This document shows positions 45,850 to 55,443 of a DNA stretch of 64,000 nucleotides, in pieces. The DNA comes from Comamonas sp. lk (GTDB taxonomy: Bacteria; Pseudomonadota; Gammaproteobacteria; Burkholderiales; Burkholderiaceae_C): NCBI RefSeq assembly GCF_900564145.1, contig NZ_UOOB01000001.1, forward strand, positions 2,420,754 to 2,484,753. The letters run 5' to 3'. Each line of letters starts with the position of its first letter. Position 1 is the first letter of the stretch. The position numbers were made by a program, and so were the translations under genes. The notes beneath the pieces are model-generated. The model saw nothing but the letters and a program-made list of their open reading frames with translations, was not told where the DNA came from and ran no database searches.

Positions 45850-46496
45850 AGTGTTTTGGGTGCGCGGCCGCTGATCATGGTGAGCAGGGTGCGGGGCACC
45901 AGGGCCACCATCACCAGATGCACTGCAACAAAGGCCACCATGGCCGTCATGCCCACGAAGTGAATGCGCCGTGCAAATTCGTAACCACCCAGCAGTTGGC
46001 GCAGCAGGGGAAATTGCACCGATTTCCACAGCACCAGGCCGGACAGCACGATCACGATCAGATCCAGGATCACGAACAGATAGGCCAGCTTTTGCACGTG
46101 GTTGTACTGGCGCGGGTTGGCGTGCGAGAGCCTGCCCTGAAGTGCCTCGATCAGGTCGTGCGCCACGCCCTTGATACTGAGGGGCAGGAATTTGCGCTGC
46201 AATCTGCCGCTGAAAATATTGAGCGCCAGATACAGCAAGCCGTTGAACACCAGCAGCCACATGGCGGCGAAGTGCCACTGAAGCGCGCCGCCAAGCCAGC
46301 CGCCCAGGGTGATGGCCGGCGGGATGGTGAAAGGGAAAAAAGGCGAAGCATCGTAAATGCGCCAGCCACTCATGGCGAGGATCACCACGGCCAGGGCGTT
46401 GAGCCAGTGCGTGAGCCGCATCCACAGCGGATGAATGGGCCGAACATCAGCCGTGTCGGCGAGAGGGGCGATGATGGTGCTGTTCATGTAGGCCAT
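45846..46496 (-). CDS. Cytochrome b561-type membrane subunit (YedZ1-like)
   Basis: 216 aa from the ATG at 46496; ATG at 46487 and a GTG at 46508 are alternatives. Four main membrane segments with helix histidines (LTHWLNALAV, LQWHFAAMWL, RRIHFVGMTAMVAFVAVHL) that can bind two hemes, as in Ni/Fe-hydrogenase-type cytochromes b and formate dehydrogenase gamma. It likely passes quinol electrons to the molybdoenzyme encoded directly downstream. It is not an MsrQ/YedZ (ferric-reductase-like) protein but resembles the cytochrome b partner of YedY1. Confidence 0.87.
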   Translation of the reverse strand: MAYMNSTIIAPLADTADVRPIHPLWMRLTHWLNALAVVILAMSGWRIYDASPFFPFTIPPAITLGGWLGGALQWHFAAMWLLVFNGLLYLALNIFSGRLQRKFLPLSIKGVAHDLIEALQGRLSHANPRQYNHVQKLAYLFVILDLIVIVLSGLVLWKSVQFPLLRQLLGGYEFARRIHFVGMTAMVAFVAVHLVMVALVPRTLLTMISGRAPKTL

Positions 46497-46585
46497 TGTT
46501 GGGCGCACCCCATGGCCGATGTATCACGCAAAGTTCAATTAATTGTGATAACTCCCCAGCGCGTATCGCGAGAAAATGCCTAGCT

Positions 46586-47311
46586 ATGGAATCAACCAAG
46601 CGCGTACTGATCGTCGAGGACGACCTCCACATTGCGGAGCTTTTGCGTTTGCATCTGCGCGATGAGGGATATGCCGTCGAGCATGCGGCCGACGGCCATG
46701 CGGGCCTGCGTGAACTGGAACGCAGCAACTGGGATGCACTGGTGCTGGACCTGATGCTTCCGGGCATTGACGGCCTGGAAATCTGCCGCCGGGCCCGGGC
46801 CATGGCACGCTACACACCCATCATCATCATCAGCGCCCGCTCCAGCGAGGTGCACCGCATTCTCGGGCTGGAGCTGGGTGCGGACGACTACCTGGCCAAG
46901 CCTTTTTCGGTGCTGGAACTGGTGGCCCGCGTCAAGGCGCTGCTGCGACGCAACGACGCGCTGGCCCGTAATGCACGCATGGAGTCGGGCAGCCTCTCGA
47001 TTGCCGAAATCGACATTGAACCCCTGGCCCGGGAGGTACGGGTCAGCGGCAAGCTCATTGAGCTCACACCGCGCGAGTTCGATTTGCTGTATTTTTTTGC
47101 GCGCAGCCCCGGCAAAGTGTTTTCACGCCTGGACCTGCTCAACCAGGTCTGGGGTTATCACCATGATGGATATGAGCACACCGTCAACACCCATATCAAC
47201 CGGCTGCGCCTGAAGATAGAAGCCGATCCGGCGCAGCCGCGCCGGATTCTCACGGTTTGGGGGCATGGGTACAAGCTGTCTGCCTCTGCCGGCGAGGAGG
47301 GCGCCTCATGA
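46586..47311 (+). CDS. OmpR-family response regulator
   Basis: 241 aa from the ATG at 46586. Receiver domain with acidic pair D12/D13, phospho-acceptor D55 (VLDLMLPGIDG) and K105-region (YLAKPFSVLEL); C-terminal OmpR/PhoB winged helix (LTPREFDLLYFFARSPGKVFSR, GYEHTVNTHINRLRLKIE). Divergent from the cytochrome b/molybdoenzyme genes with only 89 bp between starts; overlaps the histidine kinase gene. Probably controls that operon, as HprR controls msrPQ in E. coli. Confidence 0.93.
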   Translation: MESTKRVLIVEDDLHIAELLRLHLRDEGYAVEHAADGHAGLRELERSNWDALVLDLMLPGIDGLEICRRARAMARYTPIIIISARSSEVHRILGLELGADDYLAKPFSVLELVARVKALLRRNDALARNARMESGSLSIAEIDIEPLAREVRVSGKLIELTPREFDLLYFFARSPGKVFSRLDLLNQVWGYHHDGYEHTVNTHINRLRLKIEADPAQPRRILTVWGHGYKLSASAGEEGAS

Positions 47312-48795
47312 TGGCCTGGGCCTCCTTGTCAAGACGGCTGTCGGCCGTGTTTGCAGCCTTGCTGCTGGTGTGCTGCGGCGCCTCGGTCTGGCTGCAGGTG
47401 CGCTCCAATGGCAAGCATGAGCAGGAGGTGATTCAGCGCCTGTCCAGTGGACTGGCAGCCCATATTGCAGGGAATGCGGAACTGATGAAGCCCGGCGGCC
47501 TGAATCAGGAGGCCGTGAAGGATTTGTTTGGCAAGCTGATGTCCGTCAATCCCAGTGTGGAGGTCTATCTGCTGGGGTTGGACGGACGCATCGAGGCCCA
47601 GGCCGCACCGCCAGGGCATTTGAAGCGCGACAAAGTCGATCTCAAGCCGGTTCGTGACCTGCTCGCCGGCGCAGCGCTGCCCATTGTGGGCGACGACCCG
47701 CGCAGCCTGGATGCGCGCAAGGTGTTCAGCGCCGCCCCGCTGCGCATGGGCGGGCGTGATGCAGGCTATGTCTATGTGGTGCTTCAGGGCGAGGACCATG
47801 ATGCGCTGGTCGCCAACACAGCGGCCGACAACGTGCTGCGAACCACGCTGTGGCTGACGGGCCTGGGCGCTCTGCTGGGCCTGCTAGCGGGGTTGGCCGC
47901 ATTTCGCCTCATCACCCGGCCGCTGCGCGAGCTGACGGCGGTGGTCAAGCGTTTCGAAACCGAAGGCATTGCGGCGCTGGAAAACGAAGCCCCCAGGCTG
48001 GAGCGTCTGTCGCAAGGGCACGACGAGATTGCGCAACTGGGCCAGGCCTTCATGCAAATGAAGCAGCGCATTGCCGAGCAGTGGCGCGAGCTGACGTTGC
48101 AAGACCAGCAGCGCCGGGAACTGTTTGCCAATATCTCTCACGATTTGCGCACACCGCTGACCTCGTTGCATGGCTATCTGGAGACCTTGATGCTCAAGGC
48201 TGCCACGCTTGACGAGACCGAACGGCGGCGTTACCTGGAAATTGCACTGGGCCAGAGCCGCAAGGTCGGGCGCCTGGCCCAGGAGGTGTTCGAGTTGGCA
48301 AGACTGGAGTACGGCGTGGTCAAGCCCGAGAGGGAAAATTTTGCCTTGGCCGACCTGGTGCAGGACGTGTTCCAGAAATTCGAACTGGCGGCAGAAGCCC
48401 GTCAGCAAAGGCTCAGGCCCGATATTGCGCCCAATCTTCCCGTGGTGTCTGCCGACTTGGGCATGATTGAGCGTGTTCTGACGAATCTGCTGGATAACGC
48501 TATTCGCCATACGCCCACGGGTGGTGAAATCGTGGTGCAGCTGAGTTCCCAGAACTCTGGCGTGGCGGTGCAGGTGAGCGATACCGGCGCCGGCATACCG
48601 GCCGAGCTCCAGCAGTCCTTGTTCATACGCCCGGCCTTTATGAGCGGCGCAAGCTCAGAGCGATCCGGCAGCGGCGGCCTGGGTCTGGTGATCGTCAAGC
48701 GTATTTTGCAATTGCACGGCAGCGATATTCAGCTGGTGCGCTTGCCGGACAAGGGCGCGGTATTTCGCTTTCAACTCACCGGGGCAGGGTACTGA
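47308..48795 (+). CDS. Sensor histidine kinase
   Basis: 495 aa from the ATG at 47308, overlapping the regulator stop (ATGA), with GAGGAGG upstream. Two membrane helices (about 10-30 and 175-200) enclose a periplasmic sensor of about 145 residues. Then HAMP, HisKA (phospho-His in ANISHDLRTPLTSLHG) and HATPase (NLLDNAIRHTPTGG, DTGAGIP, GSGGLGLVIVKRI). The signal is unknown; oxidative damage in the periplasm is suggested by the genes it faces. Confidence 0.93.
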   Translation: MMAWASLSRRLSAVFAALLLVCCGASVWLQVRSNGKHEQEVIQRLSSGLAAHIAGNAELMKPGGLNQEAVKDLFGKLMSVNPSVEVYLLGLDGRIEAQAAPPGHLKRDKVDLKPVRDLLAGAALPIVGDDPRSLDARKVFSAAPLRMGGRDAGYVYVVLQGEDHDALVANTAADNVLRTTLWLTGLGALLGLLAGLAAFRLITRPLRELTAVVKRFETEGIAALENEAPRLERLSQGHDEIAQLGQAFMQMKQRIAEQWRELTLQDQQRRELFANISHDLRTPLTSLHGYLETLMLKAATLDETERRRYLEIALGQSRKVGRLAQEVFELARLEYGVVKPERENFALADLVQDVFQKFELAAEARQQRLRPDIAPNLPVVSADLGMIERVLTNLLDNAIRHTPTGGEIVVQLSSQNSGVAVQVSDTGAGIPAELQQSLFIRPAFMSGASSERSGSGGLGLVIVKRILQLHGSDIQLVRLPDKGAVFRFQLTGAGY

Positions 48796-48903
48796 GAATA
48801 TGCAGCGTGTCTTTCCTGGGAAGGATAGGTCTGAGCTGCCTGGTCAACGTGTCGGACTCATTTTCCAAGGGCGTCAGCAATCACTCATGACTGACTGATG
48901 ACG

Positions 48904-48918
48904 AAGATCGGTGATCTT
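48904..48918. promoter_or_regulatory. Inverted repeat upstream of the nap operon
   Basis: AAGATC-GGT-GATCTT, perfect 6-bp arms, about 134 nt before napE. It is not an FNR box (TTGAT-N4-ATCAA). Possible operator for nap; regulator unknown. Confidence 0.35.
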
Positions 48919-49051
48919 GTCATAGCGCAAGGAATGATTAACTAGCTTGTGACTATGTCCGCTTGCCTGTAATCTCTGGGCACAATTGTCTATCTGCATC
49001 TCTTTAGCCAGATTACGGATGCCTTGGTATCCAGCAAGCGGAGATTGACCT

Positions 49052-49213
49052 ATGACGAATCCTCAGCCCCAGTCGACGCGCTCGGAAGAGTTGCGTAGTT
49101 TTGTCTTTATGACGGTGGTGATGGCCCCAGTGCTCTCTGGTGTGCTGATTGCCAGCTTTGGCTTTCTGGTCTGGATCTATCAGATGCTGATCGGCGGGCC
49201 TCCGCACGCATGA
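49052..49213 (+). CDS. napE: NapE, small membrane protein of periplasmic nitrate reductase operon
   Basis: 53 aa, a short gene easily missed. Polar start (TNPQPQSTRSEELRSF), one membrane helix (VVMAPVLSGVLIASFGFLVW) and a WIYQMLIGGPP end, typical of NapE. Its function is unknown. The stop overlaps the ATG of napD (ATGA). First gene of napEDABC. Confidence 0.88.
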   Translation: MTNPQPQSTRSEELRSFVFMTVVMAPVLSGVLIASFGFLVWIYQMLIGGPPHA

Positions 49214-49509
49214 GGGCATTACGCATGCCCGATACGAACGATGAGTTGCATATCACCAGTCTAGTGGTGCATGTAATTCCCCAGGCATTGGCGCAGGTGG
49301 CCCACGGGCTGGCCGCCATCGACGGTGCCCAGGTGCATGGAAGCCACCCCAGCGGCAAGCTGGTGGTGACGCTGGAAGCACCCCACGCAAGGGAAATTCT
49401 GGATCGTGTGTCTCAAATCGAGCAACTCCAGGGGGTGATCAACGCCTCACTCGTCTACCAGCATGCGGAAAGCTGGCAATCACTCAATCAAGGGGTAGAA
49501 CATGACTAG
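49210..49509 (+). CDS. napD: NapD, maturation chaperone of NapA
   Basis: 99 aa; a start at 49225 ([15 protein letters not shown]) is also possible. NapD-type ferredoxin fold: [17 protein letters not shown], then GKLVVTLEA and the C-terminal [11 protein letters not shown]. It binds the Tat signal peptide of NapA in the cytoplasm until the molybdenum and iron-sulfur cofactors are in place. Overlaps napA by 8 nt. Confidence 0.92.
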   Translation: MRALRMPDTNDELHITSLVVHVIPQALAQVAHGLAAIDGAQVHGSHPSGKLVVTLEAPHAREILDRVSQIEQLQGVINASLVYQHAESWQSLNQGVEHD

Positions 49510-51994
49510 CACCAGGCGCGACTTTGTCCGTCAATCCGCTGCTGCCGCTGCAGGCGCTGTGGCCGGCATTCCCATTGAAGTTCTGTCGCAAGGCAGCGTT
49601 GCGGCCGCAGATGTCGGACTGAAATGGTCCAAAGCTCCTTGCCGCTTTTGCGGTACCGGCTGTGGCGTCATGGTCGCCGTCAAGGAAAACCGCGTGGTGG
49701 CGACCCAGGGCGACCCGGAAGCAGAGGTCAACCGAGGACTCAACTGCGTCAAGGGCTATTTCCTGTCCAAGATCATGTATGGCGGCGATCGTCTGACCCA
49801 GCCGCTGCTGCGCATGAAAAATGGCCGCTATGCCAAGGATGGAGAGTTCCAGCCGGTGTCCTGGGATACGGCATTCGATGTCATGGCCGAGCAGTTCAAG
49901 AAAACAATCAAGGCCAAAGGTGCCGATGCCGTGGGCATGTTCGGCTCCGGTCAATGGACGGTCTGGGAGGGCTATGCGGCCTCCAAGCTGTTCAAGGCGG
50001 GCTTTCGCACCAACAATATCGACCCCAATGCCCGCCACTGTATGGCCTCGGCGGTCGCCGGCTTCATGCGCACTTTCGGCATGGATGAGCCCATGGGCTG
50101 TTACGACGACATCGAAGCCGCAACCGCTTTTGTGTTGTGGGGCTCCAACATGGCCGAGATGCACCCGGTGCTCTGGACGCGGGTGACGGACCGTCGCCTT
50201 TCCACGCCGGGCGTGAAAGTGGCCGTGCTGTCCACCTTCGAGCACCGTTCCTACGAACTGGCGGATCTGGAGCTGACCTTCAAGCCCCAGACCGATCTGG
50301 CGATTCTCAATTACATCGCCAACCACATCATTGCCACGGGACGAGTCAACAAGGAGTTCGTCTCCAAGCATTGCAACTTCAAGCTGGGCAACACTGACAT
50401 AGGTTACGGCCTGCGCCCCGAGCATCCGCTGCAAAAAGCCGCCAAGAATGCGAATGATCCCGGCGGTGCCAAGCCCATGAGCTTTGAGGAGTACGCCAAG
50501 TTCGTCTCCACCTATACCCTGGACTACACGGCCAAGCTCACAGGCGTTGCGGCCAACCGGCTCAAGGCCCTGGCAGAGCTGTATGCCGACCCCAACAGCA
50601 AGGTGGTGTCGTTCTGGACCATGGGCTTCAATCAGCACACACGTGGTGTCTGGGCCAACAATCTGGTCTACAACATCCATCTGTTGCTGGGCAAGATTGC
50701 CACACCGGGCAACAGCCCGTTTTCGCTGACGGGCCAGCCCTCGGCCTGCGGCACGGCACGCGAAGTGGGAACCTTCTCCCACCGTCTGCCGGCAGACATG
50801 GTGGTGACCAATCCCGAGCACCGCAAGACGGCGGAAACCATCTGGAAGCTGCCCGAAGGCACGATCCCGCCCAAGCCCGGCTACCATGCGGTCGAGCAAA
50901 ACCGCATGCTCAAGGACGGCAAGCTCAATGCCTACTGGGTCATGGTCAACAACAATATCCAGGCCGGTGCCAATCTGGCACAGGAGGGCTATCCAGGCTA
51001 TCGCAATCCCGAAAATTTTGTGGTGGTCTCCGATGTCTACCCGACGGTCACCGCCGTGGCGGCCGACCTGATCCTGCCTACGGCCATGTGGGTGGAAAAA
51101 GAGGGCGCTTATGGCAATGCCGAGCGTCGCACGCACTTCTGGCATCAATTGGTGAAAGCACCTGGCGAATGCCGCTCCGACCTGTGGCAGCTGATGGAAT
51201 TTGCCAAGCGTTTCAAGGTCGAGGAAGTCTGGCCCGAGGAACTGCTGGCCAAGAAGCCCCAGTTGCGTGGCAAGACCTTGTTCGATGTGCTGTATCGCAA
51301 CGGTCAGGTGGACAAGTTTGCTCTGGCCGAAATGGACCCGGCCTATGAGAACGATGAGGCCAAGCAGTTCGGCTTTTATGTGCAAAAAGGCCTGTTCGAG
51401 GAATACGCCACCTTCGGTCGCGGCCACGGCCACGATCTGGCACCGTTCGACGAATATCACAAGGTGCGTGGTTTGCGCTGGCCGGTGGTCAACGGCAAGG
51501 AGACCCGCTGGCGCTACCGTGAAGGCACGGATCCGTATGTGAAGCCGGGCACTGAGTACCAGTTCTACGGCAACCCTGACGGCAAGGCCAACATCTTTGC
51601 TCTACCCTACGAGCCAGCCGCGGAAGCACCTGACAAGGACTATCCGTTCTGGCTCTCCACGGGCCGGGTGCTTGAGCATTGGCACTCGGGCTCCATGACC
51701 CGGCGCGTACCCGAGCTGCACCGTGCCGTACCCAATGCGCTGTGCTATATGCATCCCGACGATGCCAAGGCCATGGGCTTGCGCCGGGGCAGTCAGGTGG
51801 AAGTGGCTTCACGGCGTGGCTCCATGCGTACCCGTGTCGAAACCCGGGGCCGCAACAAGCCGCCGCGTGGCCTGGTCTATGTACCTTGGTTCGATGCCAG
51901 TCAGCTGATCAACAAGGTGACACTGGATGCAACCGATCCGATCTCGCTGCAGACGGACTTCAAGAAGTGTGCCGTGAAGATCACCAAGGTGTGA
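49502..51994 (+). CDS. napA: NapA, catalytic subunit of periplasmic nitrate reductase
   Basis: 830 aa, the normal length. Tat signal TRRDFVRQ at residues 4-11. The [4Fe-4S] ligands are C47, C50, C54 (CRFCGTGCG) and C82 (GLNCVKG). The Mo-ligand cysteine is C180 in NARHCMASA. It reduces nitrate to nitrite with electrons from NapB. A complete, uninterrupted gene; a conserved C-terminal MopB domain ends in [10 protein letters not shown]. Confidence 0.97.
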   Translation: MTSTRRDFVRQSAAAAAGAVAGIPIEVLSQGSVAAADVGLKWSKAPCRFCGTGCGVMVAVKENRVVATQGDPEAEVNRGLNCVKGYFLSKIMYGGDRLTQPLLRMKNGRYAKDGEFQPVSWDTAFDVMAEQFKKTIKAKGADAVGMFGSGQWTVWEGYAASKLFKAGFRTNNIDPNARHCMASAVAGFMRTFGMDEPMGCYDDIEAATAFVLWGSNMAEMHPVLWTRVTDRRLSTPGVKVAVLSTFEHRSYELADLELTFKPQTDLAILNYIANHIIATGRVNKEFVSKHCNFKLGNTDIGYGLRPEHPLQKAAKNANDPGGAKPMSFEEYAKFVSTYTLDYTAKLTGVAANRLKALAELYADPNSKVVSFWTMGFNQHTRGVWANNLVYNIHLLLGKIATPGNSPFSLTGQPSACGTAREVGTFSHRLPADMVVTNPEHRKTAETIWKLPEGTIPPKPGYHAVEQNRMLKDGKLNAYWVMVNNNIQAGANLAQEGYPGYRNPENFVVVSDVYPTVTAVAADLILPTAMWVEKEGAYGNAERRTHFWHQLVKAPGECRSDLWQLMEFAKRFKVEEVWPEELLAKKPQLRGKTLFDVLYRNGQVDKFALAEMDPAYENDEAKQFGFYVQKGLFEEYATFGRGHGHDLAPFDEYHKVRGLRWPVVNGKETRWRYREGTDPYVKPGTEYQFYGNPDGKANIFALPYEPAAEAPDKDYPFWLSTGRVLEHWHSGSMTRRVPELHRAVPNALCYMHPDDAKAMGLRRGSQVEVASRRGSMRTRVETRGRNKPPRGLVYVPWFDASQLINKVTLDATDPISLQTDFKKCAVKITKV

Positions 51995-52011
51995 CGAAAG
52001 GAGTGTGGGTC

Positions 52012-52518
52012 ATGAATTTCATCCGTCATTTCGTTCGTGCTTTGGTCGTGCCCCTGATGCTGTGCACGGGCATGGCCTGGGGTCCATCTGCTGTTGCCGA
52101 GACGTTCTACGATGCGGCGCGCGGAACCACGCCCATCATGCAAGCCACCAAGCCGCCGGTGCTGGGCAATGCCATCAATGACGATGTGCGTCGCACGCGC
52201 AACTACACCTGGCAGCCGCCCACGATTCCGCATCGTGTGGACGGCTATCAGGTGGACAAGAATTTCAATAAGTGCATGGATTGCCACTCACGTACCAAGG
52301 CCGAGATTTCCCAGGCCATACCGGTATCGGTGACGCACTATATGGATCGTGATGGCCGCATGCTGGGCCAGGTGTCCACGCGGCGCTATTTCTGTCAGCA
52401 GTGCCATGTGGCCCAGGATGCCGTGCGCCCCCTGGTCAGCAATACCTTCGAGGATGTGGACACCGTGATCCTCAAGGCCATGCAGGCCCAGTCGGGCAAG
52501 GCATCCAAGAAAAACTGA
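52012..52518 (+). CDS. napB: NapB, diheme cytochrome c subunit of nitrate reductase
   Basis: 168 aa. Signal peptide ends VAE-T near residue 29. Two CxxCH sites: CMDCH and CQQCH. The segment PPTIPHRVDGYQVDKNFNKC and the later TRRYFCQQCHVAQ are typical NapB. It passes electrons from NapC to NapA in the periplasm. AAAGGAG precedes it. Confidence 0.95.
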   Translation: MNFIRHFVRALVVPLMLCTGMAWGPSAVAETFYDAARGTTPIMQATKPPVLGNAINDDVRRTRNYTWQPPTIPHRVDGYQVDKNFNKCMDCHSRTKAEISQAIPVSVTHYMDRDGRMLGQVSTRRYFCQQCHVAQDAVRPLVSNTFEDVDTVILKAMQAQSGKASKKN

Positions 52519-52542
52519 CGCTGCGGCGCACGAGGTCCCTTT

Positions 52543-53181
52543 ATGTTGACACTTCTCAAGCGCTACTGGGCGGTGATCCGTCGCCCCAGTGTGCATTTCA
52601 GTCTGGGCTTTCTGACCATAGGCGGCTTTGTTGGCGGCATTTTGTTCTGGGGTGCATTCAATACCGCCATGGAGCTGACCAATACGGAGAAATTCTGTAC
52701 CGGTTGCCATGAAATGCGGGAAAACGTGTTTGCCGAACTCAAGAGCACGATCCACTACACCAATCGCTCTGGCGTGCGCGCCGTGTGTTCCGACTGCCAT
52801 GTTCCGCACGATTGGACCGACAAGATTGCCCGCAAGATGCAGGCCTCCAAAGAGGTCTGGGGCAAGATCTTCGGCACCATAGACACGCCTGAAAAATTCC
52901 AGGCCAAGCGGCTGGAGCTGGCGCAGCATGAATGGGCGCGCCTGAAGGCCAATGACTCACTGGAGTGCCGTAACTGCCATAACTATGACTCCATGGACAT
53001 GACGCGCCAGAGCCTGCGTGCCCAGAACATGCACAACACCTATCTGGCCAGCAAGGAAAAAACCTGTATCGACTGCCACAAGGGTATTGCCCATAAGCTG
53101 CCCCATATTCCCCCCGGCCAAGGTCCCAGCGATTCGCCCGGTCAAAAGGTGCCTGGGTCACCGCTCGCCTTGGCTCAGTAA
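52543..53181 (+). CDS. napC: NapC, membrane tetraheme quinol dehydrogenase
   Basis: 212 aa. One N-terminal membrane helix ([17 protein letters not shown]) anchors a periplasmic tetraheme domain with CTGCH, CSDCH, CRNCH and CIDCH. It oxidises membrane quinol and feeds NapB. With no napF, G or H in the operon, NapC is the only visible electron entry. The ccm genes start 4 nt downstream. Confidence 0.95.
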   Translation: MLTLLKRYWAVIRRPSVHFSLGFLTIGGFVGGILFWGAFNTAMELTNTEKFCTGCHEMRENVFAELKSTIHYTNRSGVRAVCSDCHVPHDWTDKIARKMQASKEVWGKIFGTIDTPEKFQAKRLELAQHEWARLKANDSLECRNCHNYDSMDMTRQSLRAQNMHNTYLASKEKTCIDCHKGIAHKLPHIPPGQGPSDSPGQKVPGSPLALAQ

Positions 53182-53185
53182 CGGC

Positions 53186-53887
53186 ATGCAAGGTTTTGAC
53201 GCGGTCACTTGCCCGCGCCTCTCGCGCTCTCTTTCGGTTTCCAGCCTGGGCTGCATACGCGGCGGCCGGGTACTGTTTCGTGACCGAAGTCTGGAACTGG
53301 AGTCCGGTCAGTTGCTGATGCTGAGAGGTCATAACGGTGCCGGCAAGAGCAGCCTGCTGCGTTGTCTGGCCGGTCTGCTGCCCTGGCGTGCGGGCCGCCT
53401 GCACTGGGGCGGCAAGGAGGTGCGCGCAGCAGATGCCGCTTACCAGGGGCAACTGGCCTATATGGGGCATCAGGCTGGAATGAGCGATACCCTGACCGGG
53501 CTGGAGAATCTGCGTTTTTCGCTGCAGTTGATGGCCGTGCCATGGGATAAGAAGGCGGTGCAGACGGTCCTTCAGGCTTTGACGCTGAATGATGTGGCAT
53601 CGCGGCCCTTTGGTCGCTTGTCGCAGGGGCAGCGCAGGCGTCTAGGCCTGGCGCGGGTATTGCTGAGTCAGCGTCCGCTGTGGCTGCTGGACGAGCCCGA
53701 CAACTGCCTTGACATGCAGGGCGAACAATATCTGGGCCAGGCGTTGGAGCAGCATCTGGCAGGAGGCGGTATGGCGGTGGTGGCATCGCATCGCAACCTG
53801 ATATTGCCGGCATCCGCCATGTCGATACTGGATCTTTCCTCGCCGGTGCAAGCCACTGCAAAGAATGTGCAGGAGGCTGTTTGCTGA
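53186..53887 (+). CDS. ccmA: CcmA, ATPase of the heme exporter / CcmABCD complex
   Basis: 233 aa ABC ATPase. Walker A GHNGAGKSS, signature LSQGQRRRLGL and Walker B LWLLDEPDN. With CcmB and CcmC it releases holo-CcmE during cytochrome c maturation. The ATG at 53186 follows napC directly, so nap and ccm may be one transcript. Overlaps ccmB by 7 nt. Confidence 0.93.
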   Translation: MQGFDAVTCPRLSRSLSVSSLGCIRGGRVLFRDRSLELESGQLLMLRGHNGAGKSSLLRCLAGLLPWRAGRLHWGGKEVRAADAAYQGQLAYMGHQAGMSDTLTGLENLRFSLQLMAVPWDKKAVQTVLQALTLNDVASRPFGRLSQGQRRRLGLARVLLSQRPLWLLDEPDNCLDMQGEQYLGQALEQHLAGGGMAVVASHRNLILPASAMSILDLSSPVQATAKNVQEAVC

Positions 53888-54537
53888 GAGCTGTTTGCGC
53901 AAGAGAGTTGAAACTGGCCGCCCGAAGGCCTGCCGATGTTCTGGGGGGCTTGTTCTTTTTCGTGTTGGTGGGTAGCCTCTTTCCGCTGGCTTTGGGGCCT
54001 GATACGGCTTTGCTCAAGCAGATCGCCCCGGGCATGGTGTGGGTGGCAGCCTTGCTGGCCGTGCTGCTGGGCCAGCACCGCCTGTTTGAGAGCGATATGG
54101 CCGATGGCTCACTCGAGCAGTGGCTGCTGGCACCTGCAGCTTTACCCTTGTTGGTAGGTATCAAAGTGGCCACGCATTGCTTGCTGTGCGTGGTGCCATT
54201 GCTGCTGGTTGCTCCCTTGCTTGGCTGGCAATATGGCCTGGATGGCGATGTGATTGCCATTTTGCTGGCCTCGCTGGCGCTGGGAATGCCCAGCCTGTGT
54301 CTGCTGGCTGCTCTGGGCGCTGCGTTGACGCTGGGCGTGCGAGGGCAGATGTTGCTGGCTTTGCTGGTGCTGCCGCTGAGCATTCCCGTTCTGATCTTCG
54401 GCAGCCACGCCGTGGCCCAGGCCCAGCAGGGGTTGAGCGCCGCGCCTGCCCTCAATTTGCTGGGCGCCTGGCTATGTTTGGCGATTCTGGCCGGCCCCTG
54501 GGCCATAGCAGGCGCTTTGCGTCTGGCGCTGGAGTGA
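53881..54537 (+). CDS. ccmB: CcmB, membrane subunit of CcmAB
   Basis: 218 aa with six membrane segments; opening LRAVCARELKLAARRPADVL is characteristic. The start appears to be TTG at 53881, directly after AGGAGG inside ccmA; no in-frame ATG is near. It forms the membrane half of the ABC transporter in cytochrome c maturation. Confidence 0.92.
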   Translation: MLRAVCARELKLAARRPADVLGGLFFFVLVGSLFPLALGPDTALLKQIAPGMVWVAALLAVLLGQHRLFESDMADGSLEQWLLAPAALPLLVGIKVATHCLLCVVPLLLVAPLLGWQYGLDGDVIAILLASLALGMPSLCLLAALGAALTLGVRGQMLLALLVLPLSIPVLIFGSHAVAQAQQGLSAAPALNLLGAWLCLAILAGPWAIAGALRLALE

Positions 54538-54538
54538 T

Positions 54539-55300
54539 ATGAATTCCCTGATTTCCAAATCGTCGTCGCCATCTGCCGCTAGCAGCCGTGGCGGCCGATG
54601 GCGTCAACTGGCCTCGCCACCGGTTTTCTACCACTGGGCGGGCCGGGTCTGGCCCTGGATGGCCGTTTTGGCTGCCTTGCTGGCAGCCACTGGCCTATGG
54701 GTCGGGTTTGCACTGGCTCCTACCGATAGTCAGCAGGGTGAGGTGTACCGCATCATCTTTCTGCACGTTCCTGCAGCCTGGATGTCCATGTTTATCTATC
54801 TTGTGGCCGCCGCTCATGCGGCTTTAGGACTGATTTACGGCACGCGCCTGTCGCCTTTGCTGGCCCGTGCCCTGGCGCCCACCGGTGCGCTGTTCACAGC
54901 CATCGCCTTGTGGACGGGGGCCGCCTGGGGCAAGCCCACCTGGGGCGCATGGTGGGTGTGGGATGCCAGACTGACTTCGGAGCTGATCTTGCTGTTCCTG
55001 TACCTTGGGTATATAGGCATGGTCTCGGCCATAGAGGATACGCGCCGTGCCGACGGTGCCGGTGCCATCGTGCTATTGGCCGGAGTGGTCAATATTCCCA
55101 TCATTTATTTCTCCGTCCAGTGGTGGAGCACCTTGCACCAGGGGGCAAGCATCCGCATGGATGCGGCGCCCAGCATGACCTACACCATGCTGGCCGGAAT
55201 GTTGCTGATGGCTCTGGCCTGCTGGGCTTATACGCTGGCCGTGGCCCTGGTGCGAACCCGGGCCTTGATTCTGGAACGCAGCCGTGAGGAGCATCTGTAA
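54539..55300 (+). CDS. ccmC: CcmC, heme-handling membrane protein
   Basis: 253 aa, six membrane segments. The tryptophan-rich heme motif is WGAWWVWDARLTSELI, with conserved His residues in FLHVPAAWMSM and VQWWSTLHQGAS. It loads heme onto CcmE in the periplasm. The last base overlaps ccmD. Confidence 0.95.
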   Translation: MNSLISKSSSPSAASSRGGRWRQLASPPVFYHWAGRVWPWMAVLAALLAATGLWVGFALAPTDSQQGEVYRIIFLHVPAAWMSMFIYLVAAAHAALGLIYGTRLSPLLARALAPTGALFTAIALWTGAAWGKPTWGAWWVWDARLTSELILLFLYLGYIGMVSAIEDTRRADGAGAIVLLAGVVNIPIIYFSVQWWSTLHQGASIRMDAAPSMTYTMLAGMLLMALACWAYTLAVALVRTRALILERSREEHL

Positions 55301-55443
55301 TGCAGGACCATGCATTTTTCATCGCGCTGGCCTATGGGGTGAGCATTGCGGCCATAGGCCTTGAACTGGTTTGCCTGTACCGCCGCAGCGGCCGCGCCCG
55401 TCGCGATTCGCTTGACGCGCTCGAATCCAAGGAGCGTCCATGA
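55300..55443 (+). CDS. ccmD: CcmD, small membrane protein
   Basis: 47 aa, TAATG overlap with ccmC. One helix ([20 protein letters not shown]) followed by a basic cytoplasmic tail ([20 protein letters not shown]). Small proteins at this position help release holo-CcmE from CcmABC. Overlaps ccmE by 4 nt. Confidence 0.9.
   Translation: MQDHAFFIALAYGVSIAAIGLELVCLYRRSGRARRDSLDALESKERP

Noticed and set aside
45850..46425. A longer N-terminus for the molybdoenzyme, reading into the cytochrome b gene.
   Set aside because: The ATG at 45849 gives a proper Tat-like start, and the upstream part is out of frame with the clear cytochrome b.
48904..48918. An FNR box for nap.
   Set aside because: The dyad AAGATC-N3-GATCTT does not fit TTGAT-N4-ATCAA; kept only as an unassigned inverted repeat.
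49484..51460. A 658-codon minus-strand open frame over napA.
   Set aside because: Antisense shadow; napA has intact cofactor ligands and operon context.
53205..54572. A 455-codon minus-strand open frame over ccmA and ccmB.
   Set aside because: Ser/Pro/Arg-rich random-like product; ccmA and ccmB are certain.
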